Positions 35,263 through 46,682 of a DNA stretch of 64,000 bases are shown here, in pieces. The DNA is taken from the NCBI GenBank assembly GCA_037952775.1, contig JBANAY010000004.1, forward strand, positions 1,674,001 to 1,738,000, read 5' to 3'. A model generated the notes under the pieces. That model ran no database searches. It was not told the DNA's origin and saw only the letters and a list, made by a program, of their open reading frames with translations. The DNA is from Clonostachys chloroleuca. Taxonomy: Eukaryota; Ascomycota; Sordariomycetes; Hypocreales; Bionectriaceae. A program made the translations under genes and the position numbers. Position 1 is the stretch's first letter, and each line of letters opens with the position of its first letter.

Positions 35263-37087
35263 TCACGCGGCCAACTTGGCCAGCTCGCTGACACCCAAGT
35301 CGTCAACCTCCAGACCCCTAAAGCCTTCCTCGACGGCCCAGGCCCTGCCCCTTTCCTGCTGGTATAGGACGTCACATGACTTTCCTACAACCAACAGCCC
35401 CGGGGGCCGGCTGCCCTCGGTCTCGATCGCCTCCGCGACGTGCCTCAGTGTCGTCCTGATCACCCGCTGGTCGGGGCAGCTGGCTCTCTCGATGACGGCA
35501 CAGGGTGTGCTCAGCGGCCACAGTGTCCGTTGGGACTTGCCCCTCTTCTCCTCCTCCGCCTTCTCCTCCTGGGTCTCGTCCTCGACGTGCGTGGTCAGCT
35601 CCCGCACGAGCCCGACGATGCGGTGGAGGGCCATGAGGAAGACGACGGTCCGGGTGGCGACGAACTCGGGCGGGGTGGGGGCCTTCCCCTTCTTCCCCGT
35701 GCCAGTGCAGATGAGGACCTGGTCGGAGACGTCGCGCTGGGTGGCGGGGATGGCGGCGAAGAGCGGTGCGCTTAGGGCGCTGGTTATGCCCGGGAGGACG
35801 ATGATGGACGAAGAAGTGATGCCCTGGTCGCGGAAGAACTGGACCTCCTCGCCGCCGCGGCCGTAGACGTAGGGGTCCCCTTGCTTGAGGCGCAGGACGA
35901 TCTGGCCCTGACGGTAGCCGGCGAGGGCCATGTCGAGCAGCTCCTGCTGGGCGAGGTCGGCGTTGCCCGGGAACTTGCGGGCGATGTGGACGCGGGTGCG
36001 GCGGGGGATGAGGTCGAGGACGCCGGCGGGGACGAGCTTGTCGGCCAGGACGAGGTCGGCGGCCTGGATGGCCTTGTGGGTGGCCTGGGTGAGGAGGTCC
36101 GGGTGGCCGGGCCCGCTGCCTGCGAGGATGATCTTGCCCTGCTTCGAGGGGAGAGAGCTGGGGCTCGGATTGGGGCCACTGGCGAGGCTGCTGATGGTGC
36201 CGGTTCCCTTCTCGGGGGTGCCGGGGTAGGACTTGAAGATGGCCTCGACGTCGTCGTCGCCGATGCTGGCGAGTCTGCGCAGCGGCCAATACTCGCAGAC
36301 CTGGCTCAACCAGCGCATCCGTCTCGTCTTGGCCTCGTCCTGGGCGCCCTCGACGACGAGGCGGTTGAAGTTTGCGCCCTGGCCGCCCTCCTCCTCGAGG
36401 TCGCCGCCGGCGAGGGCAGACTCCTGCTGGACTCTTCTGCGGACCTCACCCAGTCTGGCGCATGCGGCGCCGAGGTTTGCAGGGAGGGAGGCGGCGATCT
36501 CGCGGCGGATGCGCGAGGCGAGCTTGCACCCGCGGCCGTTGGTGGTGATCCCTATTTGTAGAGGGCCGTCTGTGTGTGTGGAAAGGAGAGCGAAGGTGCA
36601 GAGCTGAGGGGCGTCAACGACGTTGACGGGGATGCGGTTGCGCTTGCAAACCTCTGAGATGTGCTGACCTGGTTTTCACAGTTAGCCTTTGGACTCCCCC
36701 TTTCTCTGGTTTCATCCTCTTCTGTGATCATCAACTCCAATATCGTTTCAGGGAAAACCTACTTTGGGGGTCGTGTGGTCCAGATGTTACAAAGACACCG
36801 TCGACGACATTGCCGATTTCCTCACGGCCAAGCGTGAAAAGATCGGCATCTTCGAAATCCTTTTGCTGCCACTTCACCTCGCCGTCGTCGATCCTCTTTT
36901 GCAGGCTGTAGTGTACTTCTACACCGGCAGGCGCCACAATGATGGGACGGGCGCCTGCGTTCAGGGACTGTGTGCAGCGGGAGGCTGCGAGAGGGTTTGT
37001 GCCGATGATGAGGTGGGTGTTGCCCCTGCAATTGAGGCCGGCGAGGAGGGATACAGGTGGTGACCCCTCGATCGAGGGTCCCTCCAT
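35263..37087 (-). CDS. MET1: Uroporphyrinogen III methyltransferase with N-terminal Met8-like domain (Met1)
   Basis: Two exons (37087-36763 and 36668-35263, 94-bp intron) give 576 aa, the usual length of fungal Met1. The C-terminal half is the SAM-dependent methyltransferase that turns uroporphyrinogen III into precorrin-2: GSGPGHPDLLTQAT, VLADKLV, GDPYVYGRGGEE and LPGITSAL. The N-terminal ~230 residues resemble a siroheme-synthase NAD-binding domain (LIIGTNPLAASR, PIIVAPAG, DGVFVTSGPHDPQ, NVVDAPQLCTFAL). The glycine loop reads GTNPLAASR rather than a canonical GxGxxA, so dehydrogenase activity is uncertain. Siroheme is the cofactor of sulfite reductase, so the gene works in the same pathway as PAPS reductase at 24.8 kb. 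Start at 37087 is the first ATG in the open frame. Confidence 0.9.
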
Positions 37088-37929
37088 GGTGTATTGTGTA
37101 TCTCGAGAAGACAGAAGAGTAGACTGGACGGCGGTAATAAAGCTCGCGAGGCCACAGTCTTTGCGATCTAGATGTCTTGCCGAGTTTGTTCGTTATGCTA
37201 CAGGTGAACAAAGGCGGTACCGGTTGATCAGCTGGGACGAGTAGAGTACATATGTATTGATCTCAGGCGAATCCGGGTCCTCGAGATGATAGGCGAGTGT
37301 GAGGGCTTATCATCTGCTTCCGCGGAGAAGCATCAACACTGATATGCTAAACCACCCAAAAGTCCATCTCGGCCTAGCGACTGGGAGTATTTGTAGATGT
37401 CCATTGGCTCCCGGCAGCCACTGATAAGCAGCCTATCAGGGCGCCAATGTCTGAACCCTGATTGCATTACTCCGGCAGATGGCGCCCGTGTCGATGGCAG
37501 CAGATGGAGCAATTGTGATGCCGCAATTGGCCTTGCGCGGAAATTGACGCCATACCGCTCCGAGCCGGCATCCGGGCCAATCATGAGGGACATTTTGTCA
37601 AAAGCGTTGAAAATTTGAACAGAGGAATTTTCAACTCTATTTCCCTTCCCCCACGTTGCCGCGCTTAATCATCCCTGATCCCCACTGCCGGGAGCCGTAG
37701 TCAATGGCCATGCTGCCGGGTTAGGCCATGCGAAGAAAGATATCTTAGACAAGGAGAGAGGGGCTTTCGAGATGGGAGTCAACTTGAGGTCTGGGAATAA
37801 TCTATTGTTCATGTCCATTACCAAGGCCGTCTAGGCTCGTTCTTGTTCTACATTAGTATACATCATATGAGGTGGTACATCAAGTTATAGTACAGACATA
37901 TACAAGGAGAGGTCATCATCATCATCAGC
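37088..37929. other. Met1 promoter region and Rsm22 3' region
   Basis: Both flanking genes are on the minus strand. The left part should contain the Met1 promoter and the right part the Rsm22 3' end. Short frames here are not convincing. Confidence 0.6.
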
Positions 37930-40446
37930 TCAGTGCCTACGATGCCTCCCCAGCTCCGGGTCTTCTCCGATCACCTCGGCATCAATCTCCTCACCTAGGA
38001 GCCTATCTCCCTCCGCATGGATTCGTTTCAGCTCCGCCAGCAGATCTTGCTGCCGTTTTCTGCCCTTTGATTTTCGATCATGCAGCACAGTCTCTGTGGT
38101 GCCGTCCTCATCCATGTCCACCCTCGTTGTTCGAGGTTGCCTGGCTTCTGCACTGGCACGTTTGCCTCCATCGTCTTGAACACCTGCCCTGACTTCTTTC
38201 TTTGTGTGAGACTTGGCCCCCAAAGCCCAGAGATCGCCCCATCTTGATTTCCTGGCGTCGCGATACGCCAGCTTGCTGAAACTCTTGGGCACCGTCCAGC
38301 GTTCGATCGTGCCTGCGGGTGTGCACACATCCATCGACACATGCCCCTTTCGTTTTATTGCCGGTAGGATCAGGCGAGGTAAGGATTGCATATCGGGCTG
38401 CTCTTCAGATTTCTCGTACCCCTTCTTTGCGAGTTGAGTGGCTTCCTTGCCTGAGAGAGCCCCCTGTCGGGCAATGCCTCGCTGGACAGCCACATAACTG
38501 AACTCAACCTCACCACGATTGTCAACCTTCTTCCTCAGCATTTGGTTGTAAAAGCTGGGTCGCACGAATCTCTGGCTAAAGTGGCAAAAGTCTTTGCGAC
38601 CGACACTCTTACCGGGCTCGGGATACATTGGGCACGTGCCTTGATTGGTACAGGGAGCAATAACATGTCCCGGTTCTGGCTCACGGTGCCAAGTAGGGTT
38701 GAAGTCCTCAGGAGCGATCCGAGATTCACCAGAAGGCGTCAACAGGAACTGGTTTAGAATGGTATCCCGCGCATGGGCAACAGCCTCAAACCCTCGCGGG
38801 TGGGCCTTTTCGATGATGATGAGAACACCCCCGTCCTTCTTGAGAAGGTGCCACAGGTTGTTAAGGATCGCCTGGCGACGATGGCTTTCTTTCTCGCGCA
38901 GGAACAAGTGTGACGAGATGATGACATCGTAGCTCTTCCTTGGCTGTTGCTGGCTGCCTCCCTCAAGACGAGGACCACGCATTTCACCCGAGTGCTCATA
39001 GTCAGGCATGCGAGGCAGAAACGTTGTATCGTGTAGGAAGGTTTTCAAGCGGTTACGAAGACGCTCCGAAGTCGCAATGACCGTTTTCCGACCCGGAGGT
39101 TGATGTCCCCTTACTTCGCCTTTGTCTATTAACAAATCCCACTCTGCATTGAGAACTTGCTCCCATGCCAGAAGCCCCGCTCCACCAGCTCCCGCATCAA
39201 GCACGCTGAGGCCCTCGCCCTTGTTCTTCAGCTTCGACTGGATCCAATCGCTGCCCAGACGCTTGCGAACCTCTCGGACCGTGGCGAGGATCGAAGCATA
39301 TGCTGCCGGCATGAACCCCGCAAGAAAGGCATCAGCTTCGATCTCGGTCATATGGTGCTGATCTGCGAGAAGCCCGACACCTCCCATGTGGCCACTCCTT
39401 CTCTTTAGTACCATTTCTGGAGATAGAGGCAATCCAGGTCCACCGTAGACGCTCTCTGCAGCCTCTCTCACATGGTCAACATGCGTTCTCCTCAGAAGAT
39501 CAGTAATAGGCTGCACAAGCTCCTCTTGAGGTAGAAGCACTTCAATCGGGGTTCCGTGAAAGCGACCTGCTTCGGTAAGTGGGTGGTATCGCTGGCGAGC
39601 TGACCCATGTTCAGATTCCTCCTCTTCAGCAGCTGTCTCCTCCCTAGCAGGCCATGATACTTCCTCCACCCGTTGTAAGTTTTCCATCTCAACTTCGTCT
39701 AGCAAGGTCTGAGCCTCTGCCTCCCGCTGTTCCTTCTGAGTTTCTTCGAATTGCTGGACCAGTTTTTGAAGGGCATCGTGCTCTCTCTGACTCCTTGCCA
39801 CGGATTCAACATAGGTGGGGGGCTTTTCAATAAATTCCTGGGGTTCTAGCGTAGCTGGTCGAGTCTCGTTAGACTCTAGACCAGTTTCCTCTGCCTGTGT
39901 TGTTGAATGGTCCTCTCCGGCTGCCTCTTTCGGCGGAATGTGGTATGCCACTTCCTCGTATCGCCCCTCAACCTCCCGCAACAAGGTGGCTTCATTATCT
40001 GGTTGCGATTTTCCCGGCGTTTCCGAGCGTCCCATATCGGCGTGCATGTGTATTCCGACATCCTCAGGGTTCGTCTCTCGAAGTGGTGGCCCATATAACC
40101 GAACGTAGAGTGCATATTCTTCATCGTTTAGGTAATTCTTGGGTAGGGTGTCACGGAATCGTTGCTTCGCATCTCGGACGACTTGCTCGATAGTATTGCT
40201 CGGTTCGCTCGCTGCGATCGCGACCGCCTCCTGGAGTGCGCATCTCGAGGTCGAAAGCAATCGTGATTGCGGTCTATTTTTTGCTCGATACTGATCAAGG
40301 TGCGTGTAGGCAATGGAAGGAGAGTATGCCGATTGTGAAAGAATGGAATGAGAACGAATTAGTAACCTCGTGGAAAGATGCCGCTTTGAACAGGCATTCC
40401 GGATGCCCCTCGAAGAAAGCATTTTGCAAAAAGCTGTATTAAGCAC
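37930..40446 (-). CDS. RSM22: Mitochondrial small-ribosomal-subunit assembly protein Rsm22 (METTL17 family)
   Basis: A single exon of 838 aa. Rsm22/METTL17 binds the mitochondrial small subunit during its assembly and has a methyltransferase fold plus conserved cysteines that bind an iron-sulfur cluster in the human protein. An N-terminal basic, Arg/Ser-rich stretch is a likely mitochondrial presequence. An acidic, Glu/Gln-rich coiled region follows. The Rossmann methyltransferase core shows LSVLDAGAGGAGLLAW and SYDVIISSHLFLREK. The cysteine motif CTNQGTCPMYPEPG starts at about residue 599, with KDFCHFSQRFVRP after it and VEFSYVAVQRG next. The C-terminus is Lys/Arg-rich. An in-frame ATG eight codons downstream (40422) is an alternative start. 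Confidence 0.92.
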   Translation of the reverse strand: MLNTAFCKMLSSRGIRNACSKRHLSTRLLIRSHSILSQSAYSPSIAYTHLDQYRAKNRPQSRLLSTSRCALQEAVAIAASEPSNTIEQVVRDAKQRFRDTLPKNYLNDEEYALYVRLYGPPLRETNPEDVGIHMHADMGRSETPGKSQPDNEATLLREVEGRYEEVAYHIPPKEAAGEDHSTTQAEETGLESNETRPATLEPQEFIEKPPTYVESVARSQREHDALQKLVQQFEETQKEQREAEAQTLLDEVEMENLQRVEEVSWPAREETAAEEEESEHGSARQRYHPLTEAGRFHGTPIEVLLPQEELVQPITDLLRRTHVDHVREAAESVYGGPGLPLSPEMVLKRRSGHMGGVGLLADQHHMTEIEADAFLAGFMPAAYASILATVREVRKRLGSDWIQSKLKNKGEGLSVLDAGAGGAGLLAWEQVLNAEWDLLIDKGEVRGHQPPGRKTVIATSERLRNRLKTFLHDTTFLPRMPDYEHSGEMRGPRLEGGSQQQPRKSYDVIISSHLFLREKESHRRQAILNNLWHLLKKDGGVLIIIEKAHPRGFEAVAHARDTILNQFLLTPSGESRIAPEDFNPTWHREPEPGHVIAPCTNQGTCPMYPEPGKSVGRKDFCHFSQRFVRPSFYNQMLRKKVDNRGEVEFSYVAVQRGIARQGALSGKEATQLAKKGYEKSEEQPDMQSLPRLILPAIKRKGHVSMDVCTPAGTIERWTVPKSFSKLAYRDARKSRWGDLWALGAKSHTKKEVRAGVQDDGGKRASAEARQPRTTRVDMDEDGTTETVLHDRKSKGRKRQQDLLAELKRIHAEGDRLLGEEIDAEVIGEDPELGRHRRH

Positions 40447-40940
40447 AAAAAATACACGAATGGCGAGGACGAGAATAAAAAGCTAGACGACCCTTCGTCA
40501 TGGATAGCTTTTTTCGAAGATGCGCGGTGGCACGTGATTACTTAGATGGAAATCGTTTTTATCACGGCTCTTATTGGCCAGCTACTGTTAGTTGGTTGAA
40601 AGCATCCCCGCAGGTACTATTTTGATATGCGATCCATAGGGTGGAGCGAGCTCCGAATTGAAATGCATTCATCGAAGTTGTTTTATAGAGTGCGATACTC
40701 ATGATGGCTGAGAGACTAATTTCCAGGGTAGAAACTCCAAATTTGGGTTTCAAGGCCTGGCTGATCTAACAAGTCCCCATCTCGACACAGCACTCGGACT
40801 AATATTGAGAGAACGCATGGAGAATGGAAACATCTTGATACTATCGCCTATCGATCAAACAAAAGGCCAACTACGACCCTATCCTAACGCCATAGAAATT
40901 CCGCATATGCACAAAAGAATCCCTCGCTGTCATCATGCCT
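40447..40940. other. Rsm22 promoter region and thioredoxin 3' region
   Basis: Both neighbours are on the minus strand. A/T-rich with no credible gene. An ATTGG (CCAAT on the minus strand) lies near 40573, about 125 bp upstream of Rsm22. Confidence 0.6.
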
Positions 40941-41754
40941 CTACTGCTCGTCACCCAAATCCGCCAATGTCCTAAAGGAGGGCTTTGGTGCCGCCGGCTT
41001 GCCATTTGCACCTAGCTTTGTTGAACTGGAACCGAGGTTCGCCCTGATATCCTGGGCTTTTCTATGCTTGTTAAACCACGAGTTTTCGGCTGCTGCAAGC
41101 GCATCAAACTAGAGATAAATGTTGGTCAGCATGGCCATTTCTTCACCTTCCCTCTGCCTCTTATGAGCCACATACCGAAAACAGTGTGACAAAATACAGG
41201 CCGATGAAAAGCACGACCATGTTCAGAGTCCCGAACACACTGAAATTTCTGGGGAGGCCGAATCCAGAGCCGGCCGGCGCCTTCTTACCGCCGCCGGCGC
41301 CGCCGAGAGTGCGCCCCGGCTTGCTGAAGGCCTCGGTGGGCTTCCCAGCCGGGGTGGTGTCCGAGAGCTTGACGGCCTTGGAGATGGCGGAGCTGAGGGA
41401 GGAAGGGTCGGCGCCCTTGAGGGTCTCGACACACTCGGTGCCGTGGAAGATCTTGAAAGTGGGCATCGCCGACACGCCGTAGGTCTTGGCAATAGTCGCC
41501 TGGTGGTCGACGTTGACCTTGGCGAATGCCATCTTCTTGGGGCGCGAATGCTCCTTTGCAAGGCGATCAAAATGAGGCCCAATCATCTTGCAAGGGCCGC
41601 ACCAGTCGGCATAGACTATGAGATCGAACGCATGTCAGTTCTCGGTTCACTTCGGTACCTTGGGGGAGCACGTACAGTCTACGATTACGACATTGGTGCT
41701 CCCGAGCAGGCTATGCCACTCGCCCGTGGAGCCAATATTGATAGGGCCGCTCAT
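40941..41754 (-). CDS. Thioredoxin-domain protein with C-terminal membrane segment
   Basis: Three exons (41754-41676, 41615-41176, 41108-40941; introns 60 and 67 bp) give 228 aa. The N-terminal ~105 residues form a canonical thioredoxin fold: VVIVDFYADWCGPCK with active-site Cys32 and Cys35, KVNVDHQATIAKTYGVSAMPTFKIF with the cis-Pro, and a final helix. A Gly/Pro/Lys-rich linker (TLGGAGGGKKAPAGSG) follows. Then there is a hydrophobic segment (about residues 152-172) and a ~57-residue polar tail ending in ADLGDEQ. The thioredoxin domain has no signal peptide, so it is probably cytosolic and attached to a membrane by its C-terminal part. Ordinary cytosolic thioredoxins are about 105 aa. Partner proteins are unknown. 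Confidence 0.9.
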
Positions 41755-42048
41755 GATGAAAACCGATTTGAAAATATTAGATGATGTTTCGTGTCGTGAG
41801 ATGGAAGAGAATGACCGCGAGCTTGTGAAGGGACATGTTGCTTTCTCAGCCAGCCGTTTCCATACGCAAGTTCCCCGGTTGCGCTAGGTGGCGTGAACCC
41901 GCATTTGGCAAGCGGTCAGCCACGCGATCTCAGATTCTGCCGGACAATTGTCCCGCGATCCAACTTTTTTTTTTATCAAACTTACACCGACTGCAAGCGA
42001 CCTCCAGGACTGATCAACAAATTCTCTGGTCGGCAAACAGCAATAAAA
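41755..42048. promoter_or_regulatory. Divergent promoter of thioredoxin-like gene and SPOUT methyltransferase
   Basis: 294 bp separate the two start codons, so regulatory sequence is probably shared. A ten-base T run lies near 41966-41975. No specific factor site was identified with confidence. Confidence 0.5.
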
Positions 42049-43217
42049 ATGTCGTACCAGGAGCGCCAAACAAAGGTAACCTAAATTAAAAATTCACATG
42101 GCCAATTGGCCCAGCACAAAAAAAAACTAACAACAAACTAGAAACGCAAAACCGGTCACAATGATGGTGGCCGCAGCGAGCAGAGATCATTCAAGCCGTC
42201 CCCTCACTTCGCACCTCGCAATGCTGGTCGGGATTGGACGGTGTCCGTCGCCATCCCCAGCAGTATCCTAGCCAAGTAAGGCCGCGACCGAATATCTATT
42301 ACAGATTTCCCCGAGAGAAACATCTAACTCTTGCTTCTTTTTCAAGTTTGGCGACCGCAGACCAGCGCATGTCAATCCCCGGACGAATCGCCCGCGCCCT
42401 CTCCATCTTCTCCGTGGACGAGGTCGTCATTTTTGACGACTCCGCACCCGCCACCCGCCCTCGCGCTTCAGACCCGGCAGCATACACCGGAGACACCGAC
42501 CCCTGCCACTTCCTTTCACACATCTTCTCCTACCTGGAAGCGCCGCCGTTCATGCGCAAGGCACTCTTCCCGCTCCATCCCAACCTGCGCCTGACCGCCC
42601 TGCTTCCTACGCTGGATATGCCGCATCACCCACACCCCAAGGAGTCGCTCGAGTACGCCGAGGGTGTGACGATTAAGGGGAAGACAAGCACGGGAGCCGG
42701 AACCCTGGTGGAGGTTGGGCTCGAGCAGCCCGTCGAGGTCCAGGACAAGATACCGCCGTCGACAAGGGTGACGCTCAAATTCTCGGAAGACGAGGCCGAA
42801 AACCCCAAGTGCGTGCACCCGGACGCCCCCCGGACTGAAGGTGGCTACTATTGGGGTTACAACGTGAGGAAATGCGGTTCTCTCTCCGCCGTCTTTACCG
42901 AATCTCCTTACGAGAATGGTTACGACATCAGCATTGGTACATCGGAACGCGGCACACCTGCGGCAAGAGCCTTCCCGTATGGAAAGAAGGTCATATTCAA
43001 GCATTTACTGATTGTCTTTGGTGGGCACAGAGGGCTGGAGTATGCGTCAATGAATGATGAGGACTTAAATGGTATGGATGTACAAGGTCCCAAGACCAGG
43101 GAGTTATTTGATCATTGGGTCAACGTTCTTCCCGATCAGGGAAGCAGAGCTATCAGGACAGAGGAGGCAGTACTTATCGCTTTAACGGCATTGCGGCATA
43201 TTTGGTATTCAGACTAG
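42049..43217 (+). CDS. SPOUT-family RNA methyltransferase (C9orf114/SPOUT1-like)
   Basis: Three exons (42049-42075, 42142-42275, 42347-43217; introns 66 and 71 bp) give 343 aa. The first exon encodes only nine residues (MSYQERQTK) and leads into a Lys/Arg-rich N-terminus. Family features are WTVSVAIPSSILA, TADQRMSIPGRIARALSIFSVDEVV, the long LPTLDMPHHPHPK segment, and the C-terminal SPOUT knot region with HLLIVFGGHRGLEYA and a closing RTEEAVLIALTALRHIW. The OB-fold insertion (EGVTIKGKTSTGAGTLVEVG) typical of this group is present. Proteins of this group are predicted to methylate RNA; the yeast relatives are poorly characterised. Confidence 0.88.
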
Positions 43218-43369
43218 TTTACCTATACCCTTAGCTGGATACCCTTTTGTTTTCTCTTATTGTTCGAATAATCTGTCACGCTGTGGCTGTCTCCATCAAA
43301 CCCGGGTCCCTTATAAGTTTTGGATCAACATCTTCAAGAGGCTAAAGCTAAAGCAGTATATGGGATGGC

Positions 43370-45953
43370 CTACACAGGACGGTATAAGCCCAGGGTGTCG
43401 GCAAAGGTACTGTTGTTAAGGACTGCTGGTATGAGATCTCGTCCATCTTGCTCAACCATTACCCTTGTTCCTACCGTGCTTAGCCCAAAAATTTCGATTC
43501 CTCCAGCACTATCCTGTATACTTAGAATCCTTTCCTGGCAGTGTCGAGTCGAATTGGGTCTCGAGCAGGTATGGTCATAATTGACGAAGAATGAGTATAG
43601 CCCAGCACCGTAAATCGCAACATGTCTGGAACCCTGCATTTTTATTCCCCAGGAAGTTTCGCAAGGTTCAACGGACGGTCCATCGCAATCCCGATTAAAA
43701 TCAGGGTCATTGAACTGCGCTAATGCTGGAAACGGGAAACGGGCAAGAGGTCGTGGTTGGAAGTATGGGCTCTCAGTCTGAAGATGTCCCATATAGATGT
43801 TTTGGGTGTTCAGAAAGTGATACTGGTACATCACATGATGCTCGGAACCGGTGGCACTGAGCCAGATGCGACCTCTCTGGGACTCGATAAGTAAGCCCCG
43901 GCCGGCGAAGATAGTCAACCGCTGGTACTGATCATCCTCCAAATCATGGTCGGCAACCCAAAACCAACAGTTTTCTGAGAACAGGCCCCCGGATTGTTGG
44001 GTGAGATGCATACTCATAAACGCCGCGATGCATTTTGGATTGATTGCATCGTCATGTTGGATGGCGGGACACTGCGGCAGCTGAAGATCTGTTCCTGGAA
44101 ACCCCCGATTCTCGTATGAATATCCCACATTCTAGATGGGACGCCATCTGAGAAAAGGTTGTATTCTAAAAGAATAGCACCAGCACAAGGGCCTCTAGTT
44201 GACACAAATGTATCGGACCACTCGATGCGGCCAACTTGTCCAGGAACCCCTACTTTAACGACAGGCCGAGGGTTGCTGAGGTCTTGAAATCTGGGACCGT
44301 ATGCCATAATTGTTGATGCCATCGCCTCACCCACAATCCTCGAGTTGGGAGGTATGTACACGGTGTCGGTGACTACATATATTCCGGCATCGAGATGGAG
44401 GATGAGCCCATGTTCAGCAGCAGACTTCAGCAACGCATTCAACGCTTGGGTGTCGTCCGATGAACCGTCACCCTTCACCCCGTATGCTCGCGCCGAGAGG
44501 AAAGCAGATGCGGGAAACTCTTCGTATTGCGGCTAGCCCTTGATTTAGCCAGGTGTAACAGACTGAAGAGCGTGGAACTCACCTTTGATTTTTCATAGTA
44601 TTTACCTCCCTCCAATAGCAGTGGCTTGCGACTGGAGGGGAGATTGTAAAAGCCCGTTTGGGCGAAAAAGCCGATACTATCAACGACGTGGCCCTAGATG
44701 AGAGTGAGTACCGACAGTCATTTCCCAAATTTCCCAAAGGCTAGATGGCAGAAGGGCTCTTACCATGATGAACATATCACCTCCACCTTGTTTGACGTCG
44801 TCTTCTGTCAATATGATCCCGTCGGGCCCCAGAAGAATCTTATTGACCGCATTGAATTTCACGTTATCCATCACTAGCGTGCCGTTGGCCCCTTTATTGT
44901 CATTGATCTTCCGCGTCGTGGTGATTGCGGTATCAGTGTGCTCGAACCAGCTGTCGAGCAGGGTGATGGAGCCCGTCGAAGCCTGCTCTTCATCCATTTG
45001 GATGCCAATTCCGCAATCTTTGAAGTAGGCGCCCTTGAAAGTCCAGCCCCAGTTCCACTTCATACTGATCGCAATCTCTGAACCATAAAACCACAGGTTC
45101 CTCGCCGTATACTGTTGATTTCCAAGAATTGCTGCTGTGCCACCACCGGAAAAGTAGAGGTCATTAAGAAGCCCGCCAGAGCCTTCCTCAATAAAGAGTC
45201 CAGTATGTTGGTTGCCCGGAACAGTCGACAGGAGAAACACACAGTTGGTGATCGCGGTCGCTTGGGACGAAGGCCAATGGATTCCAACAGCTCGAACATC
45301 AGCAGGCATGGCCGTAGTGTCGAGGATAAGATTCCGAATCTGTCGAAAAAAGGTGTTTGTGGAATTCCAGGCAAGCGAACCGCCCGGCTGGTATGGATTC
45401 GCATCAATCAACCCAAACTTCTCCTTTGGGAAAAATGGTGCCGCCTTGATCGTCGGACGGTTGGTAGGGTCGCCGATGAGTTGCGTGTGGTAGAAATCGA
45501 TTATGGAGTCGGATATAAGGTAGGTTCTACATCGCAATTAGCGACTATATGCCACGCGCTGTCGATAGAGCCCTTTGCCGTGACATGACTCACCCAGGAG
45601 GAAAGTAGACAGTGGCAGGGGAAACAACACTGCCTTTGCAGAGGCCAGGAGCACATCTCTGCCCTGCTGAAATGGCGGCATTGATAGCCATCGTGTCATC
45701 GGTGACTATATCTCTGGTTAATCATAAATGGTTCGCAGACCAAGGTCCTGGTATATGGAATACCTCCATCTCCAATTGCGCCAAAGTCTTTCACATTGCG
45801 AAATATTTGGTAAGCCGCACCGGATGGATGATATGGAGAGATGCCATGGTGTCCAATATCCTCCAGCCAAAACTTGGCGTTTGCGACCCCCAGGAGAGCA
45901 CAAAGAATAAGAGCGCGGAGCGCCATGAGAATCGAGTACTTGGCCTCCAGCAT
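43370..45953 (-). CDS. GH55 exo-beta-1,3-glucanase, secreted, with an apparent one-base frameshift
   Basis: Five exons: 45953-45764, 45705-45594, 45526-44764, 44693-44583 and 44532-43370. They encode a GH55 enzyme with two tandem beta-helix (pectate-lyase-like) halves, each opening with a GD.G..DDT motif (KDFGAIGDG|VTDDT and YGVKGDGSSDDT). The N-terminus has a signal peptide (hydrophobic core MALRALILCALLGVANA), so the enzyme is secreted and cleaves beta-1,3-glucan from the chain end. In the last exon the frame shifts at about 44102-44106: RMWDIHTRIGGF is in one frame, while GTDLQLPQCP and all the rest continue in the frame reached by one added base, next to a run of five G. No intron fits. 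With the base restored the product is about 775 aa, normal for GH55. Either a read error or a recent loss of function. Confidence 0.88.
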
Positions 45954-46682
45954 CGGTAGTATATGTCAACCGCCTCGCGAAGCACGTCTGTGGAATAGAA
46001 GAGAAGAGAGAAGGCCGAGGAAGAAGAACAGTGAGGGTATGAAGAGGGAAGAGAGGAGGAGAGGCAATAGATGCGACGATGAGGTGTACAGAGTTTTGCG
46101 ATCAAGGACGGCCAGTCAGTCTATCGGTCAGTGGAAGCTATCCCATCTCATGAGACTGTAAAAGCGGAACCCAGACAAGTTTGCTTTGGTGTATCCCTTC
46201 TCAAGCGAGGAAAGAGCCGCCCGGCTCAGTGGATTTGGGCCGCCAAGTTGCATCATCTCAATGAGTACAAAGGGCAGGCGGTAACGACCGAGAAGCTCTT
46301 TGACTTCCGATTGTGAGTTCTGGATGGTTGATTGACTGATCTGGACAATCGGCACCTATTCATTCTATTGTCGTTGTCCCATTCAAAAAGGCGGATGGAG
46401 GTGGTGACAGTCGTCTGAGAGAAAAGAAGAGAGAACAATAGTGGGATGTGATTAGGATACATGCCTATTTAGGTATTGTTAGCTAAAGAATAGAGCCATT
46501 GTTGAATGCCCGTAGCCTCTATGAATATAAAGTTGAATCACCACTCCAAGTGTTCCCGGTTTCTCCAGTCAACGCCATCCGATGCATACATTTCCTCGAA
46601 GGAGGTTTGTTTGGATTATTTTTTGTAAATGTACCACCCATTTATAGGAAAAAAGCAGACAGTAATTATAGATGAACAATCT
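45954..46682. other. GH55 promoter region and lipoyl synthase 3' region
   Basis: Both neighbours are on the minus strand. The part near 45980-46070 is purine-rich on the plus strand (pyrimidine-rich on the GH55 strand), as expected for a 5' leader. No coding sequence was accepted. Confidence 0.6.

Noticed and set aside
35372..36289. A 305-codon minus-strand frame rich in Arg, Pro and His
   Set aside because: It is a shifted frame of Met1. Its composition is the artefact of G/C-ending codons; the true frame has all the methyltransferase motifs.
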